43,793 bases of DNA from Hymenobacter aerophilus DSM 13606. Its GTDB lineage: Bacteria; Bacteroidota; Bacteroidia; Cytophagales; Hymenobacteraceae. The notes beneath the pieces are model-generated. The model saw only the letters and a list, made by a program, of their open reading frames with translations, made no database searches and had not been told where the DNA came from. Below are positions 16,896 through 24,450 of this stretch, piece after piece. The translations under genes were made by a program, and so were the position numbers. Position 1 is the first letter of the stretch. Each line of letters opens with the position of its first letter. The stretch lies in NCBI RefSeq assembly GCF_000382225.1, contig NZ_KB907827.1:1-43793 (forward strand), written 5' to 3'.

Positions 16896-18635
16896 ATGGT
16901 AAAATATATATTTTTGTCTAAAATACTTTTAGCGTTAATATGTTTTTCCGGCAGCATTATTAATGTAGCTCAGGCGCAACAGTTACCTGCTTACTTATGG
17001 GCTAAGTCCAATGGCGGCACAGGGGATGACCGAGGTTATCACATAGCACTAGATGCCTCCGAAAACATATTTATAGCAGGGATATTTTCTGGCACTTCAA
17101 CTTTTGGAAATAATACACTAACTAGTCGGGGTAGTTATGATATCTATTTGGCAAAGTATAATAGTCAAGGCCATCTTCTGTGGATTCAGCAAGCAGGAGG
17201 AGCACTCCATGAATCAGTACATGGTTTATGTGTTGATGAAACAGGTGCAGCTTATATAACTGGAGTGTTAAATACCGGTGTAGATGTAGTTATTGGATCA
17301 AGTACGATTGCCAGAAATCCCGGACAAGGCGGACTTTTTTTAGCTAAATTCAACTCACAAGGAAATACCGTATGGGTAAGATTTGCTTATGGACTTGATG
17401 GATACGTAGCTACAAGTAATAGCGTGGCTACTGATGGCAGCGGCAATGTCTACTTATCAGGTATTATAAGTAGTTCAACCCGTTTTGACCATCTTATATC
17501 AAATTCAAATTTCAATGGAAATATGTTTATAGCTAAATATAATACACAGGGCGTTATACAATGGGTTAAAAGCGACATAGGAACAACTAAATATAATTCT
17601 GGTTTAAACGACAAGAATATTGCCGTTACTTCTACCGGGCAAATTTATCTGGTGGGGAGATATCGTAGAGGATTCATATTAGGCAGTACGGCTTTGCCTG
17701 ATCCCGCGCCAGCACTAAATGAGGAGGACATATACATAGCTAAATTCGATTCTCAAGGTAATCCGATCTGGGTTAAGCCTTTTATTGGCTTAGGGGTTGA
17801 GACATGCAACGGATTGACTCTTGATAGAATTGGAAATATTATACTTGCTATTTCCTTTCACAAAACCATTTCCCACGCTAACCATAAATTCACTGTTAAC
17901 GGTCCGCAGACGAGCTCTAATTCTGATGTACTGATTCTTAAATTTACCTCCGATGGCAACTTACAATGGAGTCAACAATTAGGAGGAAATTTTACTTTTT
18001 CGCCGAATGTTACGTGTGAATCTGATATTATTTCTGGTTTGAGCACGGATTATGAAGGCAACATTTATACCTATGCGCAACTAATAGGAATGCCCACATT
18101 AAACACTAATGATGGGACAAGTACATTTAATAATCATATAATATCTTATTGCCCTAGCGGATCGATGCTATGGTCGCGTTCTGCAGGTAACCTTATTTCA
18201 GACTTGGCGGCTACTCCAAAGGGCGAGTTATTGTCCACAGGCTATTTTGAATATACCCGTTATTTCGATCAGTTTACACTAACAAGCCTTGGCAGCCTTG
18301 ACATGTATATAGCTAAGCTAGATGCAAATAAACGGCCATACTCCAATCCTTCTTGTTTACCCTTGCCTACTAGCCCTATTGGTAAAGATATATTTTTTAT
18401 TCCTAATATCATCACTCCTAATGGAGACGGGAAGAATGATGTATTCCGCATAGTAGGCCTACCTGTTGGCCCTTGGCAATTGCGTATTTATTCTCGCTGG
18501 GGCAAACAAGTGTACATTAATGAAAATTACCAACAGGACTGGAATGCGAAAGAATTACCTGCAGGAAATTATTTTTATCACCTGCAGCATCATACTCAGC
18601 CTTCCATACGCGGATGGCTACAGGTAACCCGCTAA
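16896..18635 (+). CDS. Secreted beta-propeller (SBBP-like) protein with type IX type B sorting domain
   Basis: The 579-residue product has a signal peptide ending VAQAQQ and about eight repeats of the type W....GG.......I..D..GN.Y..G.........G.........D..I.KY...G...W, the SBBP beta-propeller pattern. The C-terminal 90 residues (IPNIITPNGDGKNDVFRI, WQLRIYSRWGKQVY, WNAKELPAGNYFYHL) form the gliding-motility-associated CHU_C domain, which directs export through the type IX secretion system and surface attachment. The coding sequence and its 169-bp leader are strikingly AT-rich against the GC-rich neighbours, pointing to recent acquisition. It is followed after 9 bp by an unrelated GC-rich gene on the same strand. 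Confidence 0.88.
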   Translation: MVKYIFLSKILLALICFSGSIINVAQAQQLPAYLWAKSNGGTGDDRGYHIALDASENIFIAGIFSGTSTFGNNTLTSRGSYDIYLAKYNSQGHLLWIQQAGGALHESVHGLCVDETGAAYITGVLNTGVDVVIGSSTIARNPGQGGLFLAKFNSQGNTVWVRFAYGLDGYVATSNSVATDGSGNVYLSGIISSSTRFDHLISNSNFNGNMFIAKYNTQGVIQWVKSDIGTTKYNSGLNDKNIAVTSTGQIYLVGRYRRGFILGSTALPDPAPALNEEDIYIAKFDSQGNPIWVKPFIGLGVETCNGLTLDRIGNIILAISFHKTISHANHKFTVNGPQTSSNSDVLILKFTSDGNLQWSQQLGGNFTFSPNVTCESDIISGLSTDYEGNIYTYAQLIGMPTLNTNDGTSTFNNHIISYCPSGSMLWSRSAGNLISDLAATPKGELLSTGYFEYTRYFDQFTLTSLGSLDMYIAKLDANKRPYSNPSCLPLPTSPIGKDIFFIPNIITPNGDGKNDVFRIVGLPVGPWQLRIYSRWGKQVYINENYQQDWNAKELPAGNYFYHLQHHTQPSIRGWLQVTR

Positions 18636-18644
18636 AATCTTATC

Positions 18645-19076
18645 ATGCCCATCCCCGACCACGACCAAATCGACGCTGACATTGACTGGTTCGCCACCGA
18701 CCCCGAGGGCCATATCCTGCACATAGCGTCGGGCGGCGGGGTATTGCCGGAGTCGGTGGCGGCTTCGCAGGCCGATTTGCTGGCGCTGCACCAGCATTTC
18801 CTGACGCGGCCGGAAACCGGGGCGGCGCAACTGGCGCAGGGGACCAACGCCGCCGAAGCCTCGGGCGCGGCTCGCTACGCCCGGCGCGGGCTATTCTCGT
18901 TCGCCAAAACCGACCTGCACACCCCCACCGATGCGCATTACCGGCTGGTGGCCCGGCCGGCGGTGCCGCTCACGGTGGCTGCACTGCCCCCGGCGCTGGT
19001 GCAACTGCTGCGCCGCACCCGGCTGCCCGCGCCCGTGGCGGGCCGGGCGGCGCTGGATGCCGCCACGATTGCCTGA
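18645..19076 (+). CDS. Unknown 143-residue protein (possible immunity-like fold)
   Basis: The protein starts MPIPDHDQIDADIDWFATD, continues PEGHILHIASGGGVLPESV, and has a Leu/Ala/Arg-rich C-terminal half without signal peptide or membrane segment. The DWFATDPEGHI...GGGVLPESVAAS pattern recalls small cytoplasmic proteins often found scattered in Bacteroidota, some of which are annotated as immunity-like. This resemblance is from memory and no function is assigned. It begins 9 bp after the AT-rich secreted propeller gene but is itself GC-rich. The 21-bp tandem array starts about 60 bp after its stop. Confidence 0.6.
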   Translation: MPIPDHDQIDADIDWFATDPEGHILHIASGGGVLPESVAASQADLLALHQHFLTRPETGAAQLAQGTNAAEASGAARYARRGLFSFAKTDLHTPTDAHYRLVARPAVPLTVAALPPALVQLLRRTRLPAPVAGRAALDAATIA

Positions 19077-19134
19077 ATCAGCTGCCGGCCCGCCTTTTGG
19101 TGGGCCGGTTTCGTTTGTGCCCATCGGATGGCTG

Positions 19135-19344
19135 CTCCCGCCTCCCGGAAGGTCGTTCACGCCTCCCGGAAGATGGTTCACGCCCGTCGGCAGGTCATTC
19201 ACGCTCGCCGGGAAGTCGATCCCGGCTTCCGGAAGGTTGTTCCCGGTGTTCGGCCAAGCATTCCCGGCTTCCGGCGAGCCGGGCACGCCTTCCGGAAGGT
19301 CGTTCACGGCGTCCGGCAAGGTATTCACGCCTTCCGGAAGGTCG
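19135..19344. repeat. Ten-copy 21-bp tandem array
   Basis: Ten consecutive 21-bp units start at 19135, 19156, 19177, 19198, 19219, 19240, 19261, 19282, 19303 and 19324. The unit is close to TTCACGCCTTCCGGAAGGTC plus one base, with a TTCCGGAA palindromic centre, and units are diverged by several substitutions each. The period is a multiple of three, and several frames on both strands stay open through it, each giving a heptapeptide repeat (for example NDLPEGV on the minus strand). It lies between two plus-strand genes, ending about 95 bp before the next start codon. Confidence 0.9.
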
Positions 19345-19439
19345 CTTGCGGCAGCGATACTGGCCGGCGTATTGCTTCTTAGTCAGCTTTTTAGTACTGT
19401 TGAGCCAGTAGTTCTTCCCACTTTCTATTTCCTCCTTCT

Positions 19440-20108
19440 ATGAAGAAGCCCACCGAACGGCAGTACGACCAACCCGACAGCGAGATGCGGCAGCGCATGC
19501 GCACGATGCACGGCCATTACCTCAACGATTTGGCCGCCTTCACCGCCTTCAACCCCGCCCTTACCGCTGCCTTCGGCACGCAGTGGGCCGCGGCGCTCGA
19601 TGCGGCCGACCAGGCCACCTCGGGCACCACGCTGCGCGGCGACCTCAGGGAGGACACCCAGACGGTGGAAACGCTCATGGACCACGCCCGCACCCAGGTG
19701 CAGCAGCTATTTTACTACGTCGAGCAGGCTTTCCCCAACAATGCCGGCCGCCTCGACCAGTATGGCAAGGCCCAGTACCCCGGCGCCCGCCAGAAGCACG
19801 ACAAGATGCGGGCGCTGCTGAGCGCCGCCCTCGCCAGCGCCACCCGCGACCAGGCCGAGCTGGCTCCCCACGGCTTCGGGCCCGATAAGCTGGCCGCCCT
19901 GGCCCAGGTAACCCAGGACCTCGAACGGGCCGATACCGACCAGGAAATCCGCAAAGGCACCAACACCGAGGGCTCCGACGAGTACGTGCGCCGCCAGAAT
20001 GCGGCCTACGCCTTCGGCCAGCAGGTAAGCCGGGCCGCCAAAATCGTGTTTGCCTCCGATGCCGTGAAGCAGCGTCTCTACCGCCTCGCCGATTCGGCCA
20101 GCAGCTGA
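19440..20108 (+). CDS. Unknown alpha-helical cytoplasmic protein, 222 residues
   Basis: The product starts MKKPTERQYDQPDSEMRQRM and is predicted from composition to be mostly helical, with many Ala, Gln and charged residues, no signal peptide and no membrane segment. Segments such as FTAFNPALTAAFGTQWAAALDAADQ and VQQLFYYVEQAFPNNAGRLDQYG look like a four-helix-bundle-type protein. The family is not known to me by name. The gene lies directly after the 21-bp tandem array and before the inverted repeat cluster at 20192-20401. Confidence 0.65.
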   Translation: MKKPTERQYDQPDSEMRQRMRTMHGHYLNDLAAFTAFNPALTAAFGTQWAAALDAADQATSGTTLRGDLREDTQTVETLMDHARTQVQQLFYYVEQAFPNNAGRLDQYGKAQYPGARQKHDKMRALLSAALASATRDQAELAPHGFGPDKLAALAQVTQDLERADTDQEIRKGTNTEGSDEYVRRQNAAYAFGQQVSRAAKIVFASDAVKQRLYRLADSASS

Positions 20109-20125
20109 GCGGTTGCCCCCTGCCC

Positions 20126-20152
20126 TGTCATCCTGAGCAAAGCGAAGGAGCT
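20126..20152. repeat. Solo half of the TCATCCTGAGC element
   Basis: One arm only (TGTCATCCTGAGCAAAGCGA followed by AGGAGCT) is present, with no matching inverted arm. It is a diverged or truncated member of the palindromic family seen at eight other sites up to 38.8 kb. Confidence 0.7.
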
Positions 20153-20191
20153 ACACAAAAGCCGATAGCGCGTATGCCCAGGCCGCTTTTT

Positions 20192-20401
20192 AGCCCCAGC
20201 GGGGCGACATATCGGTAGCGGATACCGGGTGATAAAGTGCCAGAGCCCCAGCGGGGCGACATATCGGTAGCCTGATTAGCAATCTGTTGCTGAAAGCCCC
20301 AGCGGGGCGACACCAATCGTTGAGCCGATTGTGTCGCCCCGCTGGGGCTCTGGCACTTTATCACCCGGTGTCTGCTACCGATATGTCGCCCCGCTGGGGC
20401 T
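20192..20401. repeat. Cluster of five AGCCCCAGCGGGGCGACA repeats in a large palindrome
   Basis: The unit AGCCCCAGCGGGGCGACA occurs forward at 20192, 20244 and 20295 and inverted at 20332-20349 and 20384-20401. The 70-bp block 20192-20261 (two units plus the ATATCGGTAGC and GGTGATAAAGTGCCAG linkers) is repeated inverted at 20332-20401 with about two mismatches, enclosing a 70-bp centre that holds the third unit. Each unit is itself a hairpin (CCCCAGCGGGG). The cluster lies between convergent genes. This is a known style of Bacteroidota interspersed repeat, but the nested arrangement is notable. Confidence 0.88.
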
Positions 20402-20433
20402 GAAAAACGGCTTGGGCGTCTGATCTGCTGGCC

Positions 20434-20919
20434 TTACTCGGGCAGCACGGTCAGGGCGTGGTCGTTGCCTTGCTGCAGGGCCAGGTCGCGGGCCGAGAGG
20501 CCGCGCACGTCGCGCAGGGTGGCATCGGCGCCGGCCTGCAGCAGGATGGGCAGCATGTTGTGGCGACCGAAGAGGGTGGCGAACATGAGGGCCGTGCCCT
20601 CATTGCCGTTGCGGGCGTTGAGGTCGGCGCCGTGCTCGATGAGCAGCTGGGCCACATTGGGGTAGCCCTTGAAGGCCACGCCCATCAGGGCGGTGTTGCC
20701 GCTGGCATCGTGCACGTTGGGGTCGGCGCCGGCTTCGAGCAGGGTGCGGGTGGCTTCCAGGTGGTTGTCGTAGGCGGCCAGGATGAGGGCCGTGAAGCCG
20801 CGCCCGTCGCGGGCGTTTACATCAACGCCGTCAGTCAGCAGCTGGCTAATGGTGGCCGTGTCGCCCTGGCGGGCGGCCTGAAACAGCAGGTCTTCGGGGC
20901 GGGAGGAAGTGAAATCCAT
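20434..20919 (-). CDS. Small ankyrin-repeat protein
   Basis: The 161-residue protein consists of about four ankyrin repeats (DLLFQAARQGDTATISQLL, GRGFTALILAAYDNHLEATR, SGNTALMGVAFKGYPNVAQ, EGTALMFATLFGRHNMLPI) plus a capping helix. Ankyrin stacks are protein-binding scaffolds; the partner is unknown. It has no signal peptide. The frame stays open upstream through the repeat at 20985-21085, which would encode HPERSEG- and FAPLRMT-type peptides. The start at ATG 20919 was chosen because it removes these and follows a promoter-like box and TCACC-rich leader. Confidence 0.88.
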   Translation of the reverse strand: MDFTSSRPEDLLFQAARQGDTATISQLLTDGVDVNARDGRGFTALILAAYDNHLEATRTLLEAGADPNVHDASGNTALMGVAFKGYPNVAQLLIEHGADLNARNGNEGTALMFATLFGRHNMLPILLQAGADATLRDVRGLSARDLALQQGNDHALTVLPE

Positions 20920-20976
20920 TTTTGGGTGATGGGGTGAGGAGGGTGATGAAGTAAGGGGGTGATGGGGGTGAGTAGT

Positions 20977-20984
20977 TAAAGATA
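20977..20984 (-). promoter_or_regulatory. -7-like box abutting a palindrome, ankyrin gene
   Basis: On the minus strand it reads TATCTTTA (consensus TAnnTTTG) and directly touches the palindrome that begins at 20985. The 57-nt stretch to the ATG at 20919 is made of TCACCC-like repeats. This matches the arrangement at 22336-22343 and 37237-37352. Confidence 0.5.
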
Positions 20985-21085
20985 CTGTCATCCTGAGCGG
21001 AGCGAAGGACCTTATCCTGCAAGTACGGCTGTAGCAACAACTCGTTTTGACTGGATAAGGTCCTTCGCTCCGCTCAGGATGACAG
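20985..21085. repeat. TCATCCTGAGCGGAGCGAAGGACC palindrome, copy B
   Basis: Left arm CTGTCATCCTGAGCGGAGCG plus AAGGACCTTAT and a perfectly inverted right arm ending GGATGACAG enclose a variable centre. The element occupies the spacer between two co-directional genes, just upstream of the ankyrin gene's -7 box. Confidence 0.92.
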
Positions 21086-21143
21086 CGCCTCCCAAACATC
21101 ACACCCCATTGCCCTCTATCCTCCTCCCCTCACTTACCCAAAA

Positions 21144-22295
21144 TTACCCCATCGCCCGCACCAGCAACCGGCGCAGCGGGGGCCACTGGGCGGCGCGGAA
21201 GGCGCCCTCGACCAGCCAGGGTGCGCGGGCCAGCAGGCGCATGAGGCGGTAGCGGCGGGCCAGCTCGCGGCCCAGGCGGCGCTGCACGGCGGCGGCGTAG
21301 GGCGCCAAATCAGCGGGGCCGAAGGTGTCGGCGGCGCAGCAGCGGGCGGCGTGTTCGGCGGCCAGCAACCCGCTGATAACGGCCGTGTCGATGCCGTGGC
21401 CCTGCAGCGGGTCGATAAGGGCGGCCGCGTCGCCGCAGAGCAGGGCGCGGGGGCCGGTGAGGGGCCGCCCCGAGCCGCCCAGCGGCAGCCCGAAACCCTG
21501 AATGGGCGTCAGCTGGCGGGCCTGGGCGAAGCGGGGCACCAGGTGCGGGTGGGTTTCGAGCAGCTCCTGGAGCACTTGTTTCAGGTCGAGTTTCTGGCGG
21601 GCCACATCCGACGACAGCATCCCAAAGCCCACATTGAAGCGGCCCGCGCCCACCGGAAACACCCAGCAGTAGCCGGCCCGGTAGCGGCCCAGAAACAGAA
21701 AGTCGCTGGTAGTGGCGGGCACGTCCTGCACGTCCTCAAAGTAGGCCCGCACGGCGGCGCAGTGCCGGGTGCGGTCGAGCGGAAACGGGGCCAGGGCGCG
21801 GGCCACGGCCGAGTGCGCCCCGTCGCAGCCGACGAGCAGCCGGGCCGTGAGCCGGGTGCCGTCGGCGAGTTGTACGCTGGCGCCGTGCGCATCGGCCGCG
21901 GCGGACTTCACGGAGCTGTTCTCGCGGATGGCGGTGGCCGTATGGCGGCGCACGAGCGTGAGCAGGGCGTCATCAAACTGCAGCCGCGGCGAGTTGAAGG
22001 CCGGCGCCTGCCAGTGCACGCTCACGCCGGTGCCGGCCGGCGACACGAGGCGGCTGGTGCGCATATCGGTGCGGTGGCCGGCCGTGAGGTCGCGCAGCTC
22101 GGCGGCCCAGGCCGGGTTGAGGCGCGTGAGGGCCTTGAGGGCGGGACTCGGAATGGCGTCGCCGCACACCTTGTCGCGCGGGAACTGGGCCTTATCGAGC
22201 AGCCCCACCCGCAGCCCGCTGCCGGCCAGCCCCAGCGCGCAGGCCGCGCCCGCCGGCCCCGCCCCCACTATCAGCACATCGTAATCGTAGGGCAT
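21144..22295 (-). CDS. Geranylgeranyl-reductase-family FAD-dependent oxidoreductase
   Basis: The 383-residue flavoprotein starts MPYDYDVLIVGAGPAGAACA, with the FAD dinucleotide-binding GxGxxG motif at residues 11-16. The family motif QFPRDKVCGDAIPSPAL follows, then the second FAD-binding motif LLVGCDGAHSAVARAL (about 155-170) and the third ALLCGDAAALIDPLQGHGI. These are the signatures of the geranylgeranyl reductase / UbiH-like group, which reduces isoprenoid chains or oxidises ring substrates. The exact substrate cannot be told. There is no signal peptide. Its start follows a TCACC-rich leader and a -7-like box at 22336-22343. Confidence 0.9.
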   Translation of the reverse strand: MPYDYDVLIVGAGPAGAACALGLAGSGLRVGLLDKAQFPRDKVCGDAIPSPALKALTRLNPAWAAELRDLTAGHRTDMRTSRLVSPAGTGVSVHWQAPAFNSPRLQFDDALLTLVRRHTATAIRENSSVKSAAADAHGASVQLADGTRLTARLLVGCDGAHSAVARALAPFPLDRTRHCAAVRAYFEDVQDVPATTSDFLFLGRYRAGYCWVFPVGAGRFNVGFGMLSSDVARQKLDLKQVLQELLETHPHLVPRFAQARQLTPIQGFGLPLGGSGRPLTGPRALLCGDAAALIDPLQGHGIDTAVISGLLAAEHAARCCAADTFGPADLAPYAAAVQRRLGRELARRYRLMRLLARAPWLVEGAFRAAQWPPLRRLLVRAMG

Positions 22296-22335
22296 TTTTG
22301 GGGTGAGGAGGTGATGGAGGTGAGGAGGAATGGGG

Positions 22336-22343
22336 TAAATATA
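22336..22343 (-). promoter_or_regulatory. -7-like box abutting a palindrome, FAD oxidoreductase gene
   Basis: On the minus strand it reads TATATTTA and directly touches the palindrome beginning at 22344. The start codon at 22295 is about 40 nt downstream, through a leader with the sequence CCATCACCTCCTCACCCC (22300-22317). Confidence 0.5.
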
Positions 22344-22444
22344 CTGTCATCCTGAGCGCAGCGAAGGACCTTCTTACGGAAGCACGAATCGTTGCTGTAT
22401 TCGTTCTGGCGTGGTAAGGTCCTTCGCTCCGCTCAGGATGACAG
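22344..22444. repeat. TCATCCTGAGC palindrome, copy C
   Basis: CTGTCATCCTGAGCGCAGCG plus AAGGACCTT on the left is matched by AAGGTCCTTCGCTCCGCTCA plus GGATGACAG on the right, with a different centre from copy B. It fills the spacer between the oxidoreductase and DUF2461 genes. Confidence 0.92.
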
Positions 22445-22466
22445 ATGTTCTTACTCCACCCCAAAC

Positions 22467-23129
22467 TTACCCCTCCACCGCTTCCCGCAAAAACTCAGTG
22501 AACGGGCGCATGGTGCAAAAGGCGGCGGGTACGTACTCGGCCAGATTGAGGCGGCGGGCCTCCGCATCGGGCACGGGGTGCGACACGACGAAGCTTTTGT
22601 GGCGGAGCAGGGCCAGGTCGGGATGGTCGGCGGGGTAGCCGGCGGGCGGGCGCTTGAGCTGCTCGCCGTCGAGGCCGGCGTAGAGCTTTTGGAAGGCGGG
22701 GGCCGCCAGGATGCGGTGCAGGGCCGGGCCGTTGTAGTCGATTTCCTGGCGGATGCGGGCCAGCTGCTCCTTCTCGGGCTGGTAGATGCCGCCCGCTATC
22801 AGCGTCTGGCCGTTGGGGCCGAGCTGGAAGTAGTAACCGGGCCCGGCGCTCTGCTTGCCCCCGGCCGCAAAGTAGGCGCTAAAATGGGTTTTGTATGGGT
22901 CTTTGCGCTTGGAGAACCGCACGTCGCGGTAAATGCGGAAGATGCACTTCTTGGCCTCCAGCGTGGCCAGCGCCGGCTCCTCGGCAGCCAGCGCTGCCAG
23001 AATCTGCCCCACCAGCGCCTCAAACTCACTCCGCAGCTGGTCGTAGGTGGGCTTGCGGGCCTGAAACCACTCCCGGTCGTTGTGCAGGGCGAGGTCAGTG
23101 AGGAAGTCAAAGAGCGCAGCTTGGTTCAT
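22467..23129 (-). CDS. DUF2461 domain-containing protein
   Basis: The 220-residue product matches the DUF2461 layout: LFDFLTDLALHNDREWFQARKP at the start, CIFRIYRDVRFSKRKDPYKTHFSAYF in the middle, GYYFQLGPNGQTLIAGGIYQPE, and LKRPPAGYPADHPDLALLRHKSF near the end. The family is widespread and of unknown function; it is cytoplasmic. The start codon at 23129 lies 5 bp after a 7-bp tandem repeat (23135-23183), so transcription or translation may be sensitive to copy number. Confidence 0.9.
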   Translation of the reverse strand: MNQAALFDFLTDLALHNDREWFQARKPTYDQLRSEFEALVGQILAALAAEEPALATLEAKKCIFRIYRDVRFSKRKDPYKTHFSAYFAAGGKQSAGPGYYFQLGPNGQTLIAGGIYQPEKEQLARIRQEIDYNGPALHRILAAPAFQKLYAGLDGEQLKRPPAGYPADHPDLALLRHKSFVVSHPVPDAEARRLNLAEYVPAAFCTMRPFTEFLREAVEG

Positions 23130-23134
23130 TTAGG

Positions 23135-23183
23135 GTAGTGAGTAGTGAGTAGTGAGTAGTGAGTAGTGAGTAGTGAGTAGTGG
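23135..23183. repeat. 7-bp microsatellite directly upstream of a start codon
   Basis: Seven copies of GTAGTGA (plus strand), read as TCACTAC in the direction of the DUF2461 gene, end 5 bp before its ATG. Units are identical except for the last. Confidence 0.92.
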
Positions 23184-23196
23184 CAAACGGAACCGG

Positions 23197-23309
23197 CTGT
23201 CATCCTGACGAAAGAAGGGTCCTGTTATGCTCAGATAATCGTGGTAAGTATAATGACAGCTTGTGCAAGCGTACTAAGTACTAAGGTCCCTCCCTAAACA
23301 GGATGACAG
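23197..23309. repeat. Degenerate TCATCCTGA palindrome, copy D
   Basis: CTGTCATCCTGACGAAAGAA on the left and ACAGGATGACAG on the right keep the outer ends of the family, but the inner arms differ (GGGTCC and GGTCCC). It lies between the DUF2461 and DUF4174 genes. Confidence 0.7.
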
Positions 23310-23336
23310 AGCCGCTCTCTTCTCACCTCTCACATC

Positions 23337-23768
23337 TTATTTCTCCCCCTTCATCTCCTGCCGGCGCATGGGCATCTGGTCGATGGTGCCGAACAGGGTT
23401 TCGGGCTTTACGGGCGCAGTGTCGCGCCGCTTTACGCCGCCATCTTTGCCGATGAGCAGCACCTGAAATGCAGCGGAACCTGCCCCCAGCCGCTGCAGGT
23501 ACTGGCGGTCGGCAGCCGATAAGTCGGGCAGTAGTAGCTCCCGTACCAGCAGGTCGCGCTCGGTGAGGCCGGAGCGGGCGGCGGTTAGCAGCGCGCGTTG
23601 CCGCCGCAGTTGCGCATCGGCGGCGGTGGGGGCGCACACCAGCAGCACCCGCTGCCGCCAGCGGGCGGCTTTCAACGTGGCTTCGAGGCTGGGGGCGGAC
23701 TGGGCGGATGCGGGGAGGGCCGGCGGCAACATGAGCAGGTTTAGCAACAGTAGAAATCGGAACAGCAT
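23337..23768 (-). CDS. DUF4174-like secreted protein
   Basis: The 143-residue product has a signal peptide (MLFRFLLLLNLLMLPPALPASA) and a short domain with RQRVLLVCAPTAADAQLRRQ, LTERDLLVRELL and FQVLLIGKDGGVKRRDTAPV. The strand-helix pattern with IGKDGGVKRR matches the DUF4174 group, thought to have a thioredoxin-like fold without catalytic cysteines. It should be periplasmic. It is divergent from the Nudix gene, with only 92 bp between the start codons. Confidence 0.75.
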   Translation of the reverse strand: MLFRFLLLLNLLMLPPALPASAQSAPSLEATLKAARWRQRVLLVCAPTAADAQLRRQRALLTAARSGLTERDLLVRELLLPDLSAADRQYLQRLGAGSAAFQVLLIGKDGGVKRRDTAPVKPETLFGTIDQMPMRRQEMKGEK

Positions 23769-23860
23769 ACGTCGCTAACGCAAACCCGGCCGCCGGGGTG
23801 CCCAGGCCCGCTGCGGCCGGCGGCGCGAACTGCTTCCGGGCCCCGGCCGTACCTTGCGCC

Positions 23861-24430
23861 ATGCCCGAGCTGCTGTCCATCCACGACTTTCCCATTCCAT
23901 CCAACCTGCGCGCTGCGGCCGTACTCGTGCCGGTCTTCCGCGACGCGGCCGGCGAGCTGCAGGTGGTGATGGTGCGGCGCACGGCCTTTGGCGTGCACGG
24001 CGGGCAGCTGGCTTTCCCCGGTGGCAAGCCCGAACCCCAAGACGGCGCCGATTTGTGGGCCACGGCCCGGCGCGAGGCCTTCGAGGAAATTGGTTTGCCG
24101 CCCGCCAGCGTGCAGTTGCTGGCGACGCTGCCCACCGTGCCGGTGCCCTCGGGCTTCCGCATCAGCCCGTTTCTGGGCCGCATCGTGCGGCCGGCGGCCT
24201 GGCAGCGGCAGGTTTCGGAGGTGGACGAGGTGCTGGAAATTCCGTTGCGCCACCTCGCCGATCCGGCCACGCACACGGAGGAAATCTGGGAGCAATCTGG
24301 CTGGCCGGGGCCGCGGCGGGTGCCCTTCTACCGGGTTGGTCCGGCGGGCCGCTACCCGCTGTGGGGCGCCAGCTACCGCATTCTGCAGCCGCTGCTGCCG
24401 CGCCTGCTGGCCGGCGAGTGGGGGCTGTGA
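23861..24430 (+). CDS. Nudix hydrolase, CoA pyrophosphatase type
   Basis: The 189-residue protein carries a Nudix box in GGQLAFPGGKPEPQDGADLW followed by ATARREAFEEIGL, with the two catalytic Glu of REAFEE. The extra spacing and the leading HGGQLAFPGG are typical of NudL-type CoA/acyl-CoA pyrophosphatases. The start at 23861 (MPELLSIHDF) was chosen over an upstream in-frame start because it gives the usual N-terminus. A -7-like TACCTTG lies only about 5 nt before it, so the message may be nearly leaderless. The stop codon overlaps the GGTGA repeats that begin the palindrome region at 24430. Confidence 0.87.
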   Translation: MPELLSIHDFPIPSNLRAAAVLVPVFRDAAGELQVVMVRRTAFGVHGGQLAFPGGKPEPQDGADLWATARREAFEEIGLPPASVQLLATLPTVPVPSGFRISPFLGRIVRPAAWQRQVSEVDEVLEIPLRHLADPATHTEEIWEQSGWPGPRRVPFYRVGPAGRYPLWGASYRILQPLLPRLLAGEWGL

Positions 24431-24450
24431 GGAGGTGATGGGGTGAGGAA

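Noticed and set aside
18891..19328. 145-codon minus-strand frame with NDLPEGV heptads
   Set aside because: The frame is open because the 21-bp array keeps it so; its second half only mirrors the gene on the other strand. No start context or promoter was seen. Kept only as part of the array finding.
20192..20401. CRISPR-like repeats
   Set aside because: Units alternate in orientation, are themselves palindromic, have matching not unique linkers, and no cas gene is present. The 21-bp array at 19135 has no spacers at all.
20920..21102. N-terminal extension of the ankyrin gene with HPERSEG and FAPLRMT peptides
   Set aside because: These peptides are the translation of the palindromic repeat, a common annotation artefact. 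The start at 20919 follows a promoter-like box and leader.
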